A stretch of DNA of 49,454 bases from Reyranella sp. (GCF_004296935.1 NZ_SCVH01000056.1:1-49454), one strand, 5' to 3'; shown: positions 1 to 7,754, counted from the stretch's first letter. Numbers and translations: made by a program. The notes: generated by a model not told the origin, from the letters alone.

Positions 1-32
1 AAAAAGGCCCGTCCTTGCGGACGGGCCTTTTT
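1..32. terminator. Bidirectional intrinsic terminator
   Basis: A perfect hairpin: a 14-base arm at 1-14, a four-base TTGC loop, and the complementary arm at 19-32. The arm begins with five A and ends with five T, so it can act as a Rho-independent terminator in both directions. It must end a gene lying to the left of the window. Confidence 0.9.
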
Positions 33-103
33 GCTGTCCGTTCGGCCCTTTCGGGCGCCGACCGGTTTCCGCTATGATGAGCGTCGAAGTTTGGGGAAAG
101 CTG

Positions 104-544
104 ATGGTCGCGAGAAAATTGGTTGCCGCAATGGTGGGGGGACTGGCGCTCGCCGGCTGCGATCCGCTGCCCAAGCCCCTTTACACAGAAGTGGCGCCGC
201 CGGCTTCCTTCCGGACCGAACCGGACGGTACGCGCGTCGACAACGAGGGTTACCTGCTCGATTCGCAGGGCTATCGCGTCAACAAGCGAGGCGAGCGGAT
301 CGGCATGGTCGATGTCCAGGCCAAGACGGCCGGAGACAAATCCAACGCGGTCGCCGGCTACTGGATCAGCACGACCGGCACCAGGGCACCCGGCAGCGTG
401 GCGACACCGAGCGAGGGTGCTGGAACAGGCGGCGGCGCCGGCAGCATCATGAACCCGAACCTGCCGACGCCGGCCACCATGCCTCAGCAGGCGCCGATCA
501 GCCCTTCGCCTGGGACCACCGCGCCGCCGGCCGGCTATCGCTGA
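104..544 (+). CDS. Small lipoprotein of unknown function
   Basis: A 146-residue predicted lipoprotein. The start at 104 is preferred over in-frame ATGs at 74 and 77 because a purine-rich GGGGAAAG ribosome site sits just upstream and translation then opens directly with a signal peptide (MVARKLVAAMVGGLALAGC). The lipobox LAGC puts the lipidated Cys at residue 19. The mature part has a motif of the form DGTRVDNEGYLLDSQGYRV at about residues 41-59, followed by a Gly/Pro/Thr-rich low-complexity tail. I do not recognise the family. It stands alone between the terminator at 1-32 and the convergent Bug receptor. An outer-membrane or periplasmic-face location is inferred only from the lipobox. Confidence 0.75.
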   Translation: MVARKLVAAMVGGLALAGCDPLPKPLYTEVAPPASFRTEPDGTRVDNEGYLLDSQGYRVNKRGERIGMVDVQAKTAGDKSNAVAGYWISTTGTRAPGSVATPSEGAGTGGGAGSIMNPNLPTPATMPQQAPISPSPGTTAPPAGYR

Positions 545-553
545 TCGGACCGA

Positions 554-1528
554 TTACTCGATTTTGATGCCGCTTGCCTTCACGACAGGCGCCCATTTGG
601 CGATCTCGTCGCTGATGAACTTCGCCGTGCGCTGAGGCGTCGTCTCCGGCGTCGGCACCGCGGCAATGTCCTCCAGGAACTTGATCATCTCCTTGTCGGC
701 CATCAGCTTGCGCGTCGCCTGGTCGATCGTCTCGACGACCTCGGGTGGCGTGCCCGCCGGCCCGATGATCAGGTTGAAGGTATAGGCCTCGAAGTTGGGC
801 ACGCCCGCCTCGATGATGGTGGGAATATCCGGCGCAATCGGCGCCCGCTTGGAATGGGCATAGCCCAGGATGCGCACCTTCCCGGCCTTCTGATTCTGCA
901 GCATTGTCGAGAAGGTCTCGAACATCCACTGCACAGTGCCCGGCAGCAGGTCCTGAATGGCCGGCCCCGAGCCGCGATAGGGGACGTGCACCACGTCGAG
1001 GCCGCCAGCCTCGCGCTTGAAGTACTCCGACGTGAGATGAAGGATCGAGCCCGTGCCCGACGAGGCGTAGGAATATTTGCCGGGATTGTTCTTCATCAGA
1101 TCGATGAACCCCTTCATCGAGTCGGGCATCGACGGGTGGGTCACCAGGATGAGCGGGTTGAGGCACACCGACGACATCGGCGTGAAATCCTTGATCGCGT
1201 CGTACTGCGGCTTGACCACGGCGGTCGGCAGGATGGCGTGCGTCGAGGACGTGGCGAACAGCAGCGTGTAGCCGTCAGGCTTGGCGTTCTTGACATCGAC
1301 CGCGCCGATCTGACCGGCGGCCCCGGCCTTGTTTTCGATCACCACGGTCTGGCCGAGGATGGCGGTCAGCTTCTCCGCCGCCTTGCGGCCGATGATGTCG
1401 GTCGGGCCGCCGGCGGAGAACGCGACGACGAGCTTGATCGGGCGCTCCGACGGGTACTTGCTCTGGGAGCGGGCAACCGACGGAGCGGCAAGGGCCACAG
1501 CGCCGGCGATCAGCGTACGGCGTTTCAT
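554..1528 (-). CDS. Bug-family (TctC) tripartite tricarboxylate receptor protein
   Basis: A 324-residue periplasmic solute receptor of the Bug/TctC family, which binds carboxylated or aromatic compounds for tripartite tricarboxylate transporters. It starts with a Tat-like signal peptide (MKRRTLIAGAVALAAPSVARSQ). Family hallmarks follow: YPSERPIKLVVAFSAGGPTDIIGR, then VIENKAGAAGQIG, DGYTLLFATSST and VPYRGSGPAIQDLL. The ATG at 1528 is preceded on the minus strand by GGGAGGACTTC, a good ribosome site; upstream in-frame extension lacks homology. No TctA/TctB membrane subunits are visible nearby, so it is an orphan receptor, as is common for this expanded family. The ligand cannot be read from sequence. 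Confidence 0.93.
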   Translation of the reverse strand: MKRRTLIAGAVALAAPSVARSQSKYPSERPIKLVVAFSAGGPTDIIGRKAAEKLTAILGQTVVIENKAGAAGQIGAVDVKNAKPDGYTLLFATSSTHAILPTAVVKPQYDAIKDFTPMSSVCLNPLILVTHPSMPDSMKGFIDLMKNNPGKYSYASSGTGSILHLTSEYFKREAGGLDVVHVPYRGSGPAIQDLLPGTVQWMFETFSTMLQNQKAGKVRILGYAHSKRAPIAPDIPTIIEAGVPNFEAYTFNLIIGPAGTPPEVVETIDQATRKLMADKEMIKFLEDIAAVPTPETTPQRTAKFISDEIAKWAPVVKASGIKIE

Positions 1529-1633
1529 TTTGAAGTCCTCCCTATGGTGCACTTTGTGTGCGCTTTCCCCAGGCCCCGACCTTAGCGAAGCGCGCTTGAC
1601 CCGCCAACGGCCTCTCGCCACAAGTCGGGCCGC

Positions 1634-2101
1634 ATGGTTGCCCCGATCGTCCGATTCGCGCCGAGCCCGACCGGGTTGCTGCATGTCGGCAATATCCGTG
1701 CGGCGCTGTTCAACTGGCTGTTCGCCAGGCGCCACGGCGGCACCTTCATCCTGCGCCTCGACGACACCGATCGCGGGCGCGGCAAGCCGGAGTTCGAGGC
1801 GGCGATCGAACGCGATCTCGGGTGGCTCGGCCTCGGCTGGACGCGCAAGGAGAAACAGTCGGATCGACTGACGCATTATGACGTCGCGCGTGACCGGCTG
1901 ATTGCCGCCGGCCGTCTCTATCCCTGCGACGAGACGCCCTGGAAGGCTTTTACCTCGACGCTGGGCCGCGAGGGCCGCGCGCTGTTCCACCCCCTCAGGC
2001 TGGCACTCACCGCGCGTGAGACCGGTCCGGAGATGGCGAGGTTGCTGCCGCTGATCGGGCGGGCGAAGGCCGAGGCGCGGCTCAGAGGCCAGAAGGCATA
2101 A
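1634..2101 (+). pseudogene. Internally deleted glutamyl-tRNA synthetase remnant (gltX-like)
   Basis: A 155-residue open frame joining the two ends of a glutamyl-tRNA synthetase. Residues 1-101 match the catalytic N-terminus: [13 protein letters not shown] with the HIGH-type motif HVGN at 17-20, [21 protein letters not shown], and RLYPCDETP. From about residue 103 the sequence resembles the extreme C-terminus of GluRS ([24 protein letters not shown]...[16 protein letters not shown]). The intervening roughly 300 residues of a normal 440-480-residue enzyme are missing, including the KMSKS loop and most of the anticodon-binding domain. Both halves remain in one frame and use a natural-looking stop. 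It should not charge tRNA by itself. It is not GluQ, which keeps a KMSKS-like loop and lacks this C-terminal domain. The 3' end overlaps the convergent transporter gene by 20 bases. Confidence 0.8.
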
Positions 2102-2648
2102 AGATCGCGGCGACGCCCAGTGCCGCGAACAGGATCGCCGCCACCAGGCGCACGATCTTGAGCGGCAGGCGCCTGGCGATGGCATCGCCGAACAGCACCA
2201 CGGGTGCATTGGCGAGCATCATGCCGAGCGTCGTGCCGGCGGTGACCAGCAGCAGCGAATTGAAGCGCGCGGCCAGCGCCACCGTGGCGATCTGGGTCTT
2301 GTCGCCGATCTCGACGATGAAGAAGGCCACCAATGTGGCGAGGAATGCGCCGGCTTCGCGCGCCGCTTGCGGTCCCTCGTCGGCCTTGTCCGGCACCAGG
2401 CACCACGCCGCCATGGCAAGGAAGGTCGCGACCAGGATCCAGCGCATCGACTCGGCGCCGACCCAGCCGGCGACGGCGGCGCCCGCCCAGGCGGCCAGCG
2501 CATGGTTGGCCAGCGTCGCGATCAGGATGCCGAGGATGATCGGCACCGGCTTGCGATAGCGCGCCGCCAGCACCAACGCGAGAAGCTGCGTCTTGTCGCC
2601 GATCTCGGCCACGGCGACGAGCGCCGTGGAGAGGAAAAATGCTTCCAT
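2082..2648 (-). CDS. TMEM165/GDT1 (UPF0016) family cation transporter
   Basis: A 188-residue integral membrane protein with about six hydrophobic segments and the two family signatures ExGDKT: EIGDKT at 15-20 and EIGDKT at 113-118. The two halves are inverted repeats, as expected for this family, whose members export Mn2+ or Ca2+ across the membrane. The start at 2648 opens directly on the first transmembrane helix ([20 protein letters not shown]); the longer frame to 2816 would overlap cysS and adds no family sequence. It is divergent from cysS and convergent with the gltX remnant. No manganese riboswitch can be recognised in its leader. Confidence 0.9.
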   Translation of the reverse strand: MEAFFLSTALVAVAEIGDKTQLLALVLAARYRKPVPIILGILIATLANHALAAWAGAAVAGWVGAESMRWILVATFLAMAAWCLVPDKADEGPQAAREAGAFLATLVAFFIVEIGDKTQIATVALAARFNSLLLVTAGTTLGMMLANAPVVLFGDAIARRLPLKIVRLVAAILFAALGVAAIFMPSGL

Positions 2649-2802
2649 TGGCCGCCATTTGCACGACAAGAACGCTTCGGATAAACTAGCAAAATGTCGC
2701 TCCTTCTGTTCCCCGGCGCACACACCGCGCGATGTAAGTGAAGCCCGCGCCTGTTCAGGCGCGTCCGGCCTTCGTACTATCTTGATCGGGGAGTAGGGGA
2801 CC

Positions 2803-4134
2803 ATGTCCCTCGTCATCTACAACACGCTGTCGCGCGAAAAAGAAGCGTTCGCACCGCTCGATGCAGGGCACGTGCGCCTCTATGTCTGCGGCCCGACCGT
2901 CTACGACTACGTGCATATCGGCAATGCGAGACCGGTCGTGGTCTTCGACACGCTCTACCGGCTGCTGAAGCGCACCTATCCGCGCGTTACCTACGTACGC
3001 AACATCACCGACATCGACGACCGCATCATCGTGCGCGCCGCCGACAATGGCGAGAGCATCGAGGCGCTGACCAACCGCACCGCCGACGCTTATCAAAGCG
3101 ACATGCGCCGGCTGGGCGCGCTCGCGCCCGACGTCGAGCCGCGCGCCACCCAGTACGTCGCCGAGATGATCGGCATGATCCAGCGCCTGGTCGACAACGG
3201 CCACGCCTATGCGGCCGACGGCCATGTGCTGTTCAGCGTGCCGAGCATGGACGACTACGGACGCCTGTCGCGGCGCTCGCGCGACGAGCTGATCGCCGGC
3301 GCCCGCGTAGAAGTCGCGCCCTACAAGAAGGACCCGGCCGACTTCGTGCTGTGGAAGCCCTCGACCGACGCGCAGCCGGGCTGGGCGAGCCCGTGGAGCC
3401 GTGGCCGGCCGGGCTGGCACATCGAGTGCTCGGCGATGAGCGCCAGGCACCTCGGCGAGACTTTCGACATCCATGCCGGCGGCCTCGACCTCATCTTCCC
3501 GCATCACGAGAACGAGATCGCGCAGAGCCGCAGTGCGTTCGGTCATCCCTTCATGGCGACCTACTGGATGCACAACGGCTTCCTCAACATCTCCGGCGAG
3601 AAGATGAGCAAGTCGCTGGGCAATTTCTTCACCGTGCACGAGCTGCTCGACCAGTTTCCCGGCGAGGCGATCCGCCTGCTGCTGCTCTCGGCACATTATC
3701 GTCAGCCGCTCGATTTTACGCACGAGGGGCTGACGCAGGCCAAGGCGACGCTCGATCGCTGGTATGGCGCGCTGCGCGGCAAGGACGCGCGGCCGTCCAG
3801 TGTCGTGCCGCAATCCGTCGAAGACGCCCTGAACGACGATCTCAACACACCGCAGGCGATCACGGCCATCCATCAGCTCGCCGATCCGGCCGAACTGCGA
3901 GCCGGTGCGAATGCACTGGGCCTCCTGCAGCAAGATGCCGAAGCCTGGTTCCGCTGGACGCCGGCCGATTCATCGGGACCGAGCGAGGCCGACATCGACG
4001 CCGCGATCGCGGCCCGTCAGGCCGCGCGCAAGGCCAAGGACTTCAAGGAGTCCGATCGCATCCGCGACGATCTCAAGGCCAAGGGCGTGATCCTCGAGGA
4101 CGGGCCCAAGGGGACCACTTGGAAGAGAGGTTAA
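2803..4134 (+). CDS. cysS: Cysteine--tRNA ligase
   Basis: Class I aminoacyl-tRNA synthetase that activates cysteine and charges tRNA-Cys in the cytoplasm. At 443 residues it is close to the usual 460. Signature elements are all present: [13 protein letters not shown] (residues 29-41, HIGH motif), KMSKS at 267-271, and the zinc ligands C29, C209, H234 and E238 in CGPTV, IECSAM and HHENE. The C-terminal domain carries the usual [20 protein letters not shown] helix. The ATG at 2803 follows a very strong purine tract, GGGGAGTAGGGGA. It is divergent from the GDT1 transporter, and a palindromic repeat follows the stop almost directly. Confidence 0.97.
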   Translation: MSLVIYNTLSREKEAFAPLDAGHVRLYVCGPTVYDYVHIGNARPVVVFDTLYRLLKRTYPRVTYVRNITDIDDRIIVRAADNGESIEALTNRTADAYQSDMRRLGALAPDVEPRATQYVAEMIGMIQRLVDNGHAYAADGHVLFSVPSMDDYGRLSRRSRDELIAGARVEVAPYKKDPADFVLWKPSTDAQPGWASPWSRGRPGWHIECSAMSARHLGETFDIHAGGLDLIFPHHENEIAQSRSAFGHPFMATYWMHNGFLNISGEKMSKSLGNFFTVHELLDQFPGEAIRLLLLSAHYRQPLDFTHEGLTQAKATLDRWYGALRGKDARPSSVVPQSVEDALNDDLNTPQAITAIHQLADPAELRAGANALGLLQQDAEAWFRWTPADSSGPSEADIDAAIAARQAARKAKDFKESDRIRDDLKAKGVILEDGPKGTTWKRG

Positions 4135-4135
4135 T

Positions 4136-4207
4136 TGTCATCTCGCGCGGAGTAGTCTCCGCGCTGGAGCGAAGCGAAGGATCCTTCGGCTTCGCCTCAG
4201 GATGACA
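4136..4207. repeat. Palindromic intergenic repeat at convergent gene ends
   Basis: Nested inverted repeats bounded by TGTCATC and GATGACA. Inside are a perfect 8-base stem (GCGCGGAG-TAGT-CTCCGCGC) and a near-perfect palindrome centred on GAAGGATCCTTC. It lies between the convergent stops of cysS and the ABM-domain gene and could terminate transcription from both sides. The TGTCATC ends and the AGGATCC core recur in the repeat at 27610-27692, so the two look like members of one dispersed family. Confidence 0.75.
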
Positions 4208-4211
4208 GGGA

Positions 4212-4520
4212 TCACGCGTTCGGCATCTTCCGCTCGTGGCCAAGCTCGTAGCACTTCACGGTGACGGACTTCGGCCTGAGGTCGCGCAGGCCTTTTAGGA
4301 AAGCAGCCATGTGCGGCGTGGCGAAATGGTCTTTCAGCGCCTGCTCGTGCCTCCACCATTCGCGCACCCGCATCAGGTCGGGTTCGAGCAGGTCGAAGGC
4401 ATAGTCGTAGCCGGCGCAGCCGGGCTCGGCGCGCGATGCCTCGATCATCGGCCGCGCGACGGCGCGGACCTGCTCGGCCTGTGCCGGATCGAAGCGGGCA
4501 TCTGCAAGAACGATCAGCAT
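4212..4520 (-). CDS. ABM-domain protein, putative quinol monooxygenase
   Basis: A 102-residue single-domain protein of the antibiotic biosynthesis monooxygenase (ABM/YgiN-like) ferredoxin-like fold. It starts MLIVLADARFDPAQAEQVRAVARPMIEASRAEPGCAGYDY and continues with VREWWRHEQALKDHFATPHMAAFL, the usual E/W...H...H pattern of the family. Members act as cofactor-free oxygenases on quinols or polyketides, or are uncharacterised. The ATG at 4520 has GAGGGAGG upstream. It lies 11 bases downstream of the thioesterase gene on the same strand, so the two are probably co-transcribed. The substrate is unknown. Confidence 0.85.
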   Translation of the reverse strand: MLIVLADARFDPAQAEQVRAVARPMIEASRAEPGCAGYDYAFDLLEPDLMRVREWWRHEQALKDHFATPHMAAFLKGLRDLRPKSVTVKCYELGHERKMPNA

Positions 4521-4531
4521 GGCGGCCTCCC

Positions 4532-5305
4532 TCAACGCTTCTCGAAGATGACGCTCTGCACGGCCCGGCCGAAATAGCCCTTCGTGTCGGCAAGGCGTGC
4601 GGCGGCGATGCCGACCGAGTCCGGCCCGACCCAGGTCTCGGCGTCGAGCAGGATCCAGTCGCCGACAGGTTCGCGGCCGAGGCTGACGGTCAGGTCGGCA
4701 TTGATGAAGGTCCAATCCTTCATGTCGAACACCGACGACGTGCCGTTGCAGAAATCAGCGGCGATGACGGTGCGCATCAGCGGCGAGATCGCGCCCTCGG
4801 CTATGATTGGCCGGGTGGCGCGATACCAGACGGCGGCCGGCCCGGGGATGCGGAAGCCGCCCTTGGCGACGCGCATCTCGATGCCCCTGAGGAACGGCGT
4901 CTCGGTGGCGAAGAAATCGGGTGCACTGCAGAGATCGGGAAACGGCAGTTCGACCGGAGGCCCGCCGGCGATCGCCGGCATTTCCTGGGGGTCGACGCGG
5001 ATGCGGAGTGCGCTCGCCCGCACGACCTCCACGCCGCCGGCGAGCAGGCGCACGGAGACGAGCTGGATCTTGCGGCCCTCGCGGACAATCTCGGTCTCGA
5101 CGGTGAGCGGCGCCACCGGCACCGGCCGCATCAGATCGACGGTGAGTCGGGCCACGCGCATCGGCACCGGCGACGGCAGTCTCTCCACCGCCCAGCAGAT
5201 CAGCGAGGAGGGCGCAGCACCATGCTGCAGCCTGGGATCCCAGGGACCGCCGGCGAAGGCGCTGGTCTCGGCGGTGATGCCGTCGACGCGGTAGATCGCT
5301 TCCAT
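4532..5305 (-). CDS. Thioesterase-like (TesB-type double hot-dog) acyl-CoA thioesterase
   Basis: A 257-residue protein of the TesB-like thioesterase superfamily, expected to hydrolyse acyl-CoA to free acid and CoA. Recognisable parts include FAGGPWDPRLQHGAAPSSLICWAVER near the N-terminus, MRVARLTVDLMRPVPVAPLTVETEIVREGRKIQLVSVRL (the first hot-dog sheet) and FDMKDWTFINADLTVSLGREPVGDWILLDAETWV (the second). The ATG at 5305 is preceded by GGAG. It leads a probable two-gene operon with the ABM-domain gene and is divergent from the arsR operon. The physiological acyl-CoA is unknown. Confidence 0.85.
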   Translation of the reverse strand: MEAIYRVDGITAETSAFAGGPWDPRLQHGAAPSSLICWAVERLPSPVPMRVARLTVDLMRPVPVAPLTVETEIVREGRKIQLVSVRLLAGGVEVVRASALRIRVDPQEMPAIAGGPPVELPFPDLCSAPDFFATETPFLRGIEMRVAKGGFRIPGPAAVWYRATRPIIAEGAISPLMRTVIAADFCNGTSSVFDMKDWTFINADLTVSLGREPVGDWILLDAETWVGPDSVGIAAARLADTKGYFGRAVQSVIFEKR

Positions 5306-5392
5306 TCACTCAACTCCATACCAACCCGCGGGCGCGCCTTCATAGGTTTCGCGCGGATATCCTGCAATCGCGATGACAGGACAGGTAATGAC

Positions 5393-5421
5393 TTGACGGC
5401 GGGATTTGTATTTAACATACT
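5393..5421 (+). promoter_or_regulatory. Probable sigma70-type promoter of the arsR operon
   Basis: TTGACG at 5393-5398 (five of six consensus bases), a 17-base spacer, and CATACT at 5416-5421 (four of six). The predicted transcription start falls at about 5428-5430, on the A of the arsR ATG, so the message would be leaderless or nearly so. This fits the lack of any Shine-Dalgarno sequence before the ATG. Confidence 0.55.
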
Positions 5422-5430
5422 AGTTAAATA
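5409..5430. promoter_or_regulatory. Perfect palindromic operator overlapping the -10 element and arsR start
   Basis: TATTTAAC-N6-GTTAAATA, eight perfect base pairs of dyad symmetry around six bases. It covers the -10 element and ends on the A of the start codon. AT-rich dyads of this kind are typical ArsR-family operators, so negative autoregulation of the five-gene operon is the natural reading. Confidence 0.7.
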
Positions 5431-5786
5431 TGGATTACCTTTCGCAAACCTTCTCGGCCCTCGCCGACCCCACCCGCCGCGCCATCCTGGCGCGCCTTGC
5501 CACGGGCGCGGCCACGGTGGGCGACCTCGCCGAGCCGTTCGACATGTCCCTCCCGGCGGTGTCGCGCCACCTCAAGGTGCTGACCGAGGCCGGCCTGATC
5601 GAGCGCCATACCGAGGCGCAATGGCGTCGCTGCGAGCTGCGTGGCGAGGGCATGCGGGCGGCGGCAGAGTGGATCGAGTTCTATCGGAAGTTCTGGGAGG
5701 GTCAGCTCGACCGGCTCGACGCCTTCCTCAAGCGCACCGCACCCGAACCCACGAAAGGAAAGAGCCGTGCCCGACGCAAGCCTTGA
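5430..5786 (+). CDS. ArsR-family winged-helix transcriptional regulator
   Basis: A 118-residue ArsR/SmtB-type repressor. FSALADPTRRAILARLATGAATVGDLAEPFDMSLPAVSRHLKVLTEAGLIERHTEAQWRRCEL spans the whole winged helix-turn-helix, with the recognition helix at about residues 45-60. It lacks the metal-binding ELCVCDL motif, so it belongs to the non-metal subgroup commonly found upstream of AHSA1/SRPBCC genes. The 3' end overlaps the next gene by 20 bases. It heads a five-gene operon and probably represses it through the palindrome at its own start. Confidence 0.93.
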   Translation: MDYLSQTFSALADPTRRAILARLATGAATVGDLAEPFDMSLPAVSRHLKVLTEAGLIERHTEAQWRRCELRGEGMRAAAEWIEFYRKFWEGQLDRLDAFLKRTAPEPTKGKSRARRKP

Positions 5787-6228
5787 TACCAACACGCTGC
5801 GCATCACGCGCCTCTTCGACGCCACGCGCGAGCGCGTGTTCGACGCCTGGGCGAAACAGGACCACTTCGTGCAGTGGATGTGTCCGCCCGGGGTGGAGAT
5901 AACGGTTTGCGAGATCGACGTGCGGCCAGGCGGCGCCTGGCGTGTCGGGGGCCGACATAGCGGCGATCGCGTCTTCGCCTCGTCGGGCAAGTACCTCGAG
6001 GTCAAGCGCCCGGAGCGTCTGGTCTTCACCTGGGCGCATCATGCCGATGGCGATTATGCCAAGCCACGCGGTCACGAGACGGTGGTGCGCATCGAATTCC
6101 GCGACATGGGAAGCAAGACCGAGATTACCCTGGTGCATGGTGCCTTCATGGATGGCTATGCCGAGCACAATCGCGGCTGGACCGGCTCGTTCGACAAACT
6201 CGAGATATTTCTCAGGAGGGCGACATGA
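5767..6228 (+). CDS. SRPBCC/AHSA1-domain protein (first of two)
   Basis: A 153-residue AHSA1 (activator of Hsp90 ATPase homologue) START-like protein. Typical sequence: ITRLFDATRERVFDAWAKQDHFVQWMCPPGVEITVCEIDVRPGGAWRV, then YLEVKRPERLVFTW, then TEITLVHGAFMDGYAEHNRGWTGSFDKLEIFL. The fold forms a hydrophobic ligand cavity; the natural ligand is unknown. The GTG at 5767 is chosen because AAAGGAAAGAG precedes it and homology starts soon after. It overlaps arsR by 20 bases, and its stop overlaps the next start in ATGA, so translation is probably coupled. A paralogue lies two genes downstream. Confidence 0.88.
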   Translation: MPDASLDTNTLRITRLFDATRERVFDAWAKQDHFVQWMCPPGVEITVCEIDVRPGGAWRVGGRHSGDRVFASSGKYLEVKRPERLVFTWAHHADGDYAKPRGHETVVRIEFRDMGSKTEITLVHGAFMDGYAEHNRGWTGSFDKLEIFLRRAT

Positions 6229-6920
6229 CTCACCAGATCGTTTCGCACGAGGAATGGCTGGAAGCGCGCAAGCAGCACCTGGCCAAGGAGAAGGAGTTCA
6301 CCCGGCTCCGCGAGGAACTTTCTCGCGAGCGTCGCGAACTGCCCTGGGAGCGCGTCGAGAAGAGCTACGTCTTCGACGCGCCCGAGGGGCGCGTCACCTT
6401 GGCCGACCTGTTCGGCAAGCATGGCCAGCTCATCGTCCAGCATTTCATGTTCGGGCCCGACTGGAACGAAGGCTGCCCGAGTTGTTCATTCTGGTCCGAC
6501 AATTTCAACGGCATCGACGGCCATCTTGCCGCCCGCGACACGGCGTTCGTCCTGATTTCGCGCGGACCCCTCGACAGGCTCGAGGCCTACAAGAAGCGCC
6601 TGGGCTGGACATTCCGCTGGGTCTCGTCGGCCGGCTCCGACTTCAACTTCGATTTCGGCGTGTCGTTCGTCAAAGGCAGCGACGCCAATGGGCCCAACTA
6701 CAACTACGGGTCGATGAAGGTCGGGGGCGAGGAGATGCCGGGCATCAGCGCCTTCCGCCGCGGCGACGATGGCGCGATCTACCATACCTATTCGACCTAC
6801 GGGCGCGGCGTCGACATGCTGAACGGCACTTACCAGCTGCTCGACATCACCTCGAAGGGCCGCGACGAGAGCGAATTGCCCTACCCGATGGCCTGGGTGA
6901 AGCGGCACGACCGGTACTGA
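6225..6920 (+). CDS. DUF899 thioredoxin-like protein
   Basis: A 231-residue DUF899 family protein with a thioredoxin-like fold. The diagnostic block FMFGPDWNEGCPSCSFWSDNFNGIDGHLAARDTAFVLISRGPL contains a CPSC pair in the position of a redox CxxC. It is followed by KKRLGWTFRWVSSAGSDFNFDFGVSF, also typical. The N-terminus is a charged helix (LEARKQHLAKEKEFTRLREELSRERRELPWERV). The function of the family is not established; a redox role is inferred from the CxxC and fold. It starts inside the stop of the preceding AHSA1 gene (ATGA). Confidence 0.9.
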   Translation: MTHQIVSHEEWLEARKQHLAKEKEFTRLREELSRERRELPWERVEKSYVFDAPEGRVTLADLFGKHGQLIVQHFMFGPDWNEGCPSCSFWSDNFNGIDGHLAARDTAFVLISRGPLDRLEAYKKRLGWTFRWVSSAGSDFNFDFGVSFVKGSDANGPNYNYGSMKVGGEEMPGISAFRRGDDGAIYHTYSTYGRGVDMLNGTYQLLDITSKGRDESELPYPMAWVKRHDRY

Positions 6921-6957
6921 CTTGACCGAGAGCCGATCGGCACCACATCGTCTGACG

Positions 6958-7443
6958 ATGATCGCTCCCTATCCCGCCGACGACCGCATCACGACGCTGC
7001 GAATGGTCCGGCTCTTCAGGGCGCCGCGCGAGCGGCTGTTCGCGGCCTGGACGGACTCCCGCCAGATGGCCGCCTGGTTCGGGCCGCCGGACGTCTCGGT
7101 GCAATCCTGCGATCTCGACGTGCGCGTGGGCGGCACCTGGCGCCTGTCGGGCGGCCGGGTCGGTCAACCACTGCTGGCGGTGTCGGGAAAATATCTCGAG
7201 GTGACGCCGCCGGAGCGGCTGGTCTTCACCTGGGCCTGGCACGAGGGCGGCGACTTCGCGGCGCCGCGCGAGCACGAGACCGAAGTCAGGCTGGTGTTCA
7301 AATCGGTCGGGGATCGCACCGAAATGACGCTGACTCACGGGCCGTTCCGCGACCGCACCGGTGTCGACAATCACACCCGCGGCTGGACGGGGTCGTTCGA
7401 CAAGCTCGAGACGATGCTGGCGACCGAAGGAGCTTCGGCATGA
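6958..7443 (+). CDS. SRPBCC/AHSA1-domain protein (second of two)
   Basis: A paralogue of the AHSA1 protein two genes upstream (161 residues from this start). Shared blocks are LRMVRLFRAPRERLFAAWTDSRQMAAWFGPPDVSVQSCDLDVRVGGTWRL, KYLEVTPPERLVFTWAW and TEMTLTHGPFRDRTGVDNHTRGWTGSFDKLETML. The ATG at 6958 is used; a TTG at 6922, directly after the DUF899 stop, would add 12 residues without family similarity, and neither has a strong ribosome site. The stop overlaps the DUF427 start (ATGA). Ligand unknown. Confidence 0.85.
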   Translation: MIAPYPADDRITTLRMVRLFRAPRERLFAAWTDSRQMAAWFGPPDVSVQSCDLDVRVGGTWRLSGGRVGQPLLAVSGKYLEVTPPERLVFTWAWHEGGDFAAPREHETEVRLVFKSVGDRTEMTLTHGPFRDRTGVDNHTRGWTGSFDKLETMLATEGASA

Positions 7444-7721
7444 AGGCGATCTGGCGCGGCAAGACCATCGCGGAAAGCGACGGCACCCTCGAAGTCGGCG
7501 GCTATCGATATTTCCCACGCGACACCGTGCGCATGGACCTGCTGCAGGCGGCACTCAAGACCGCCCGCGATCTCGAATGTCCGCATGGCGTGCAGTTCTA
7601 CGACGTGGTCGAGGGTGGCACGCGCAGTCCGCGGGCGGCGTGGTCCTACGAGGCGCCGCAACCCAGGATGAAGCCCGTCGACCATTGGATGGGCTTCTGG
7701 GAAGACGTCGAGATCAAGTAG
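7440..7721 (+). CDS. DUF427 family protein
   Basis: A 93-residue single-domain DUF427 protein. Family features are the opening WRGKTIAESDGTLEVGGYRYFPRDTV and the later ECPHGVQFYDVV and AAWSYEAPQPRM...HWMGFWEDVEI. The domain is a small beta fold, usually encoded alone or duplicated, with no assigned biochemical activity. It starts inside the preceding stop codon, so it is the last translationally coupled member of the arsR operon. A GC-rich hairpin follows the stop. Confidence 0.85.
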   Translation: MKAIWRGKTIAESDGTLEVGGYRYFPRDTVRMDLLQAALKTARDLECPHGVQFYDVVEGGTRSPRAAWSYEAPQPRMKPVDHWMGFWEDVEIK

Positions 7722-7723
7722 CC

Positions 7724-7741
7724 GCCGGGGGCGCCCCCGGC
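7724..7741. terminator. GC-rich hairpin between convergent genes
   Basis: A perfect palindrome (GCCGGGGG-CG-CCCCCGGC) directly after the DUF427 stop and 13 bases from the convergent stop of the secreted protein. There is no U-tract, so efficiency as an intrinsic terminator is doubtful. Confidence 0.4.
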
Positions 7742-7754
7742 AATCGAGTTCGGC

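Noticed and set aside
1634-2101. GluQ (tRNA-Asp queuosine glutamylase)
   Set aside because: GluQ keeps a KMSKS-like loop in about 300 residues and lacks the GluRS C-terminal sequence seen after residue 103.
2785-2802. GGGGAGTAG just upstream of cysS, reminiscent of the yybP-ykoY manganese riboswitch, with a GDT1-type cation transporter next door
   Set aside because: It is on the cysS strand, ends a few bases before the cysS ATG, and has no room for the aptamer; it is read as a strong ribosome site.
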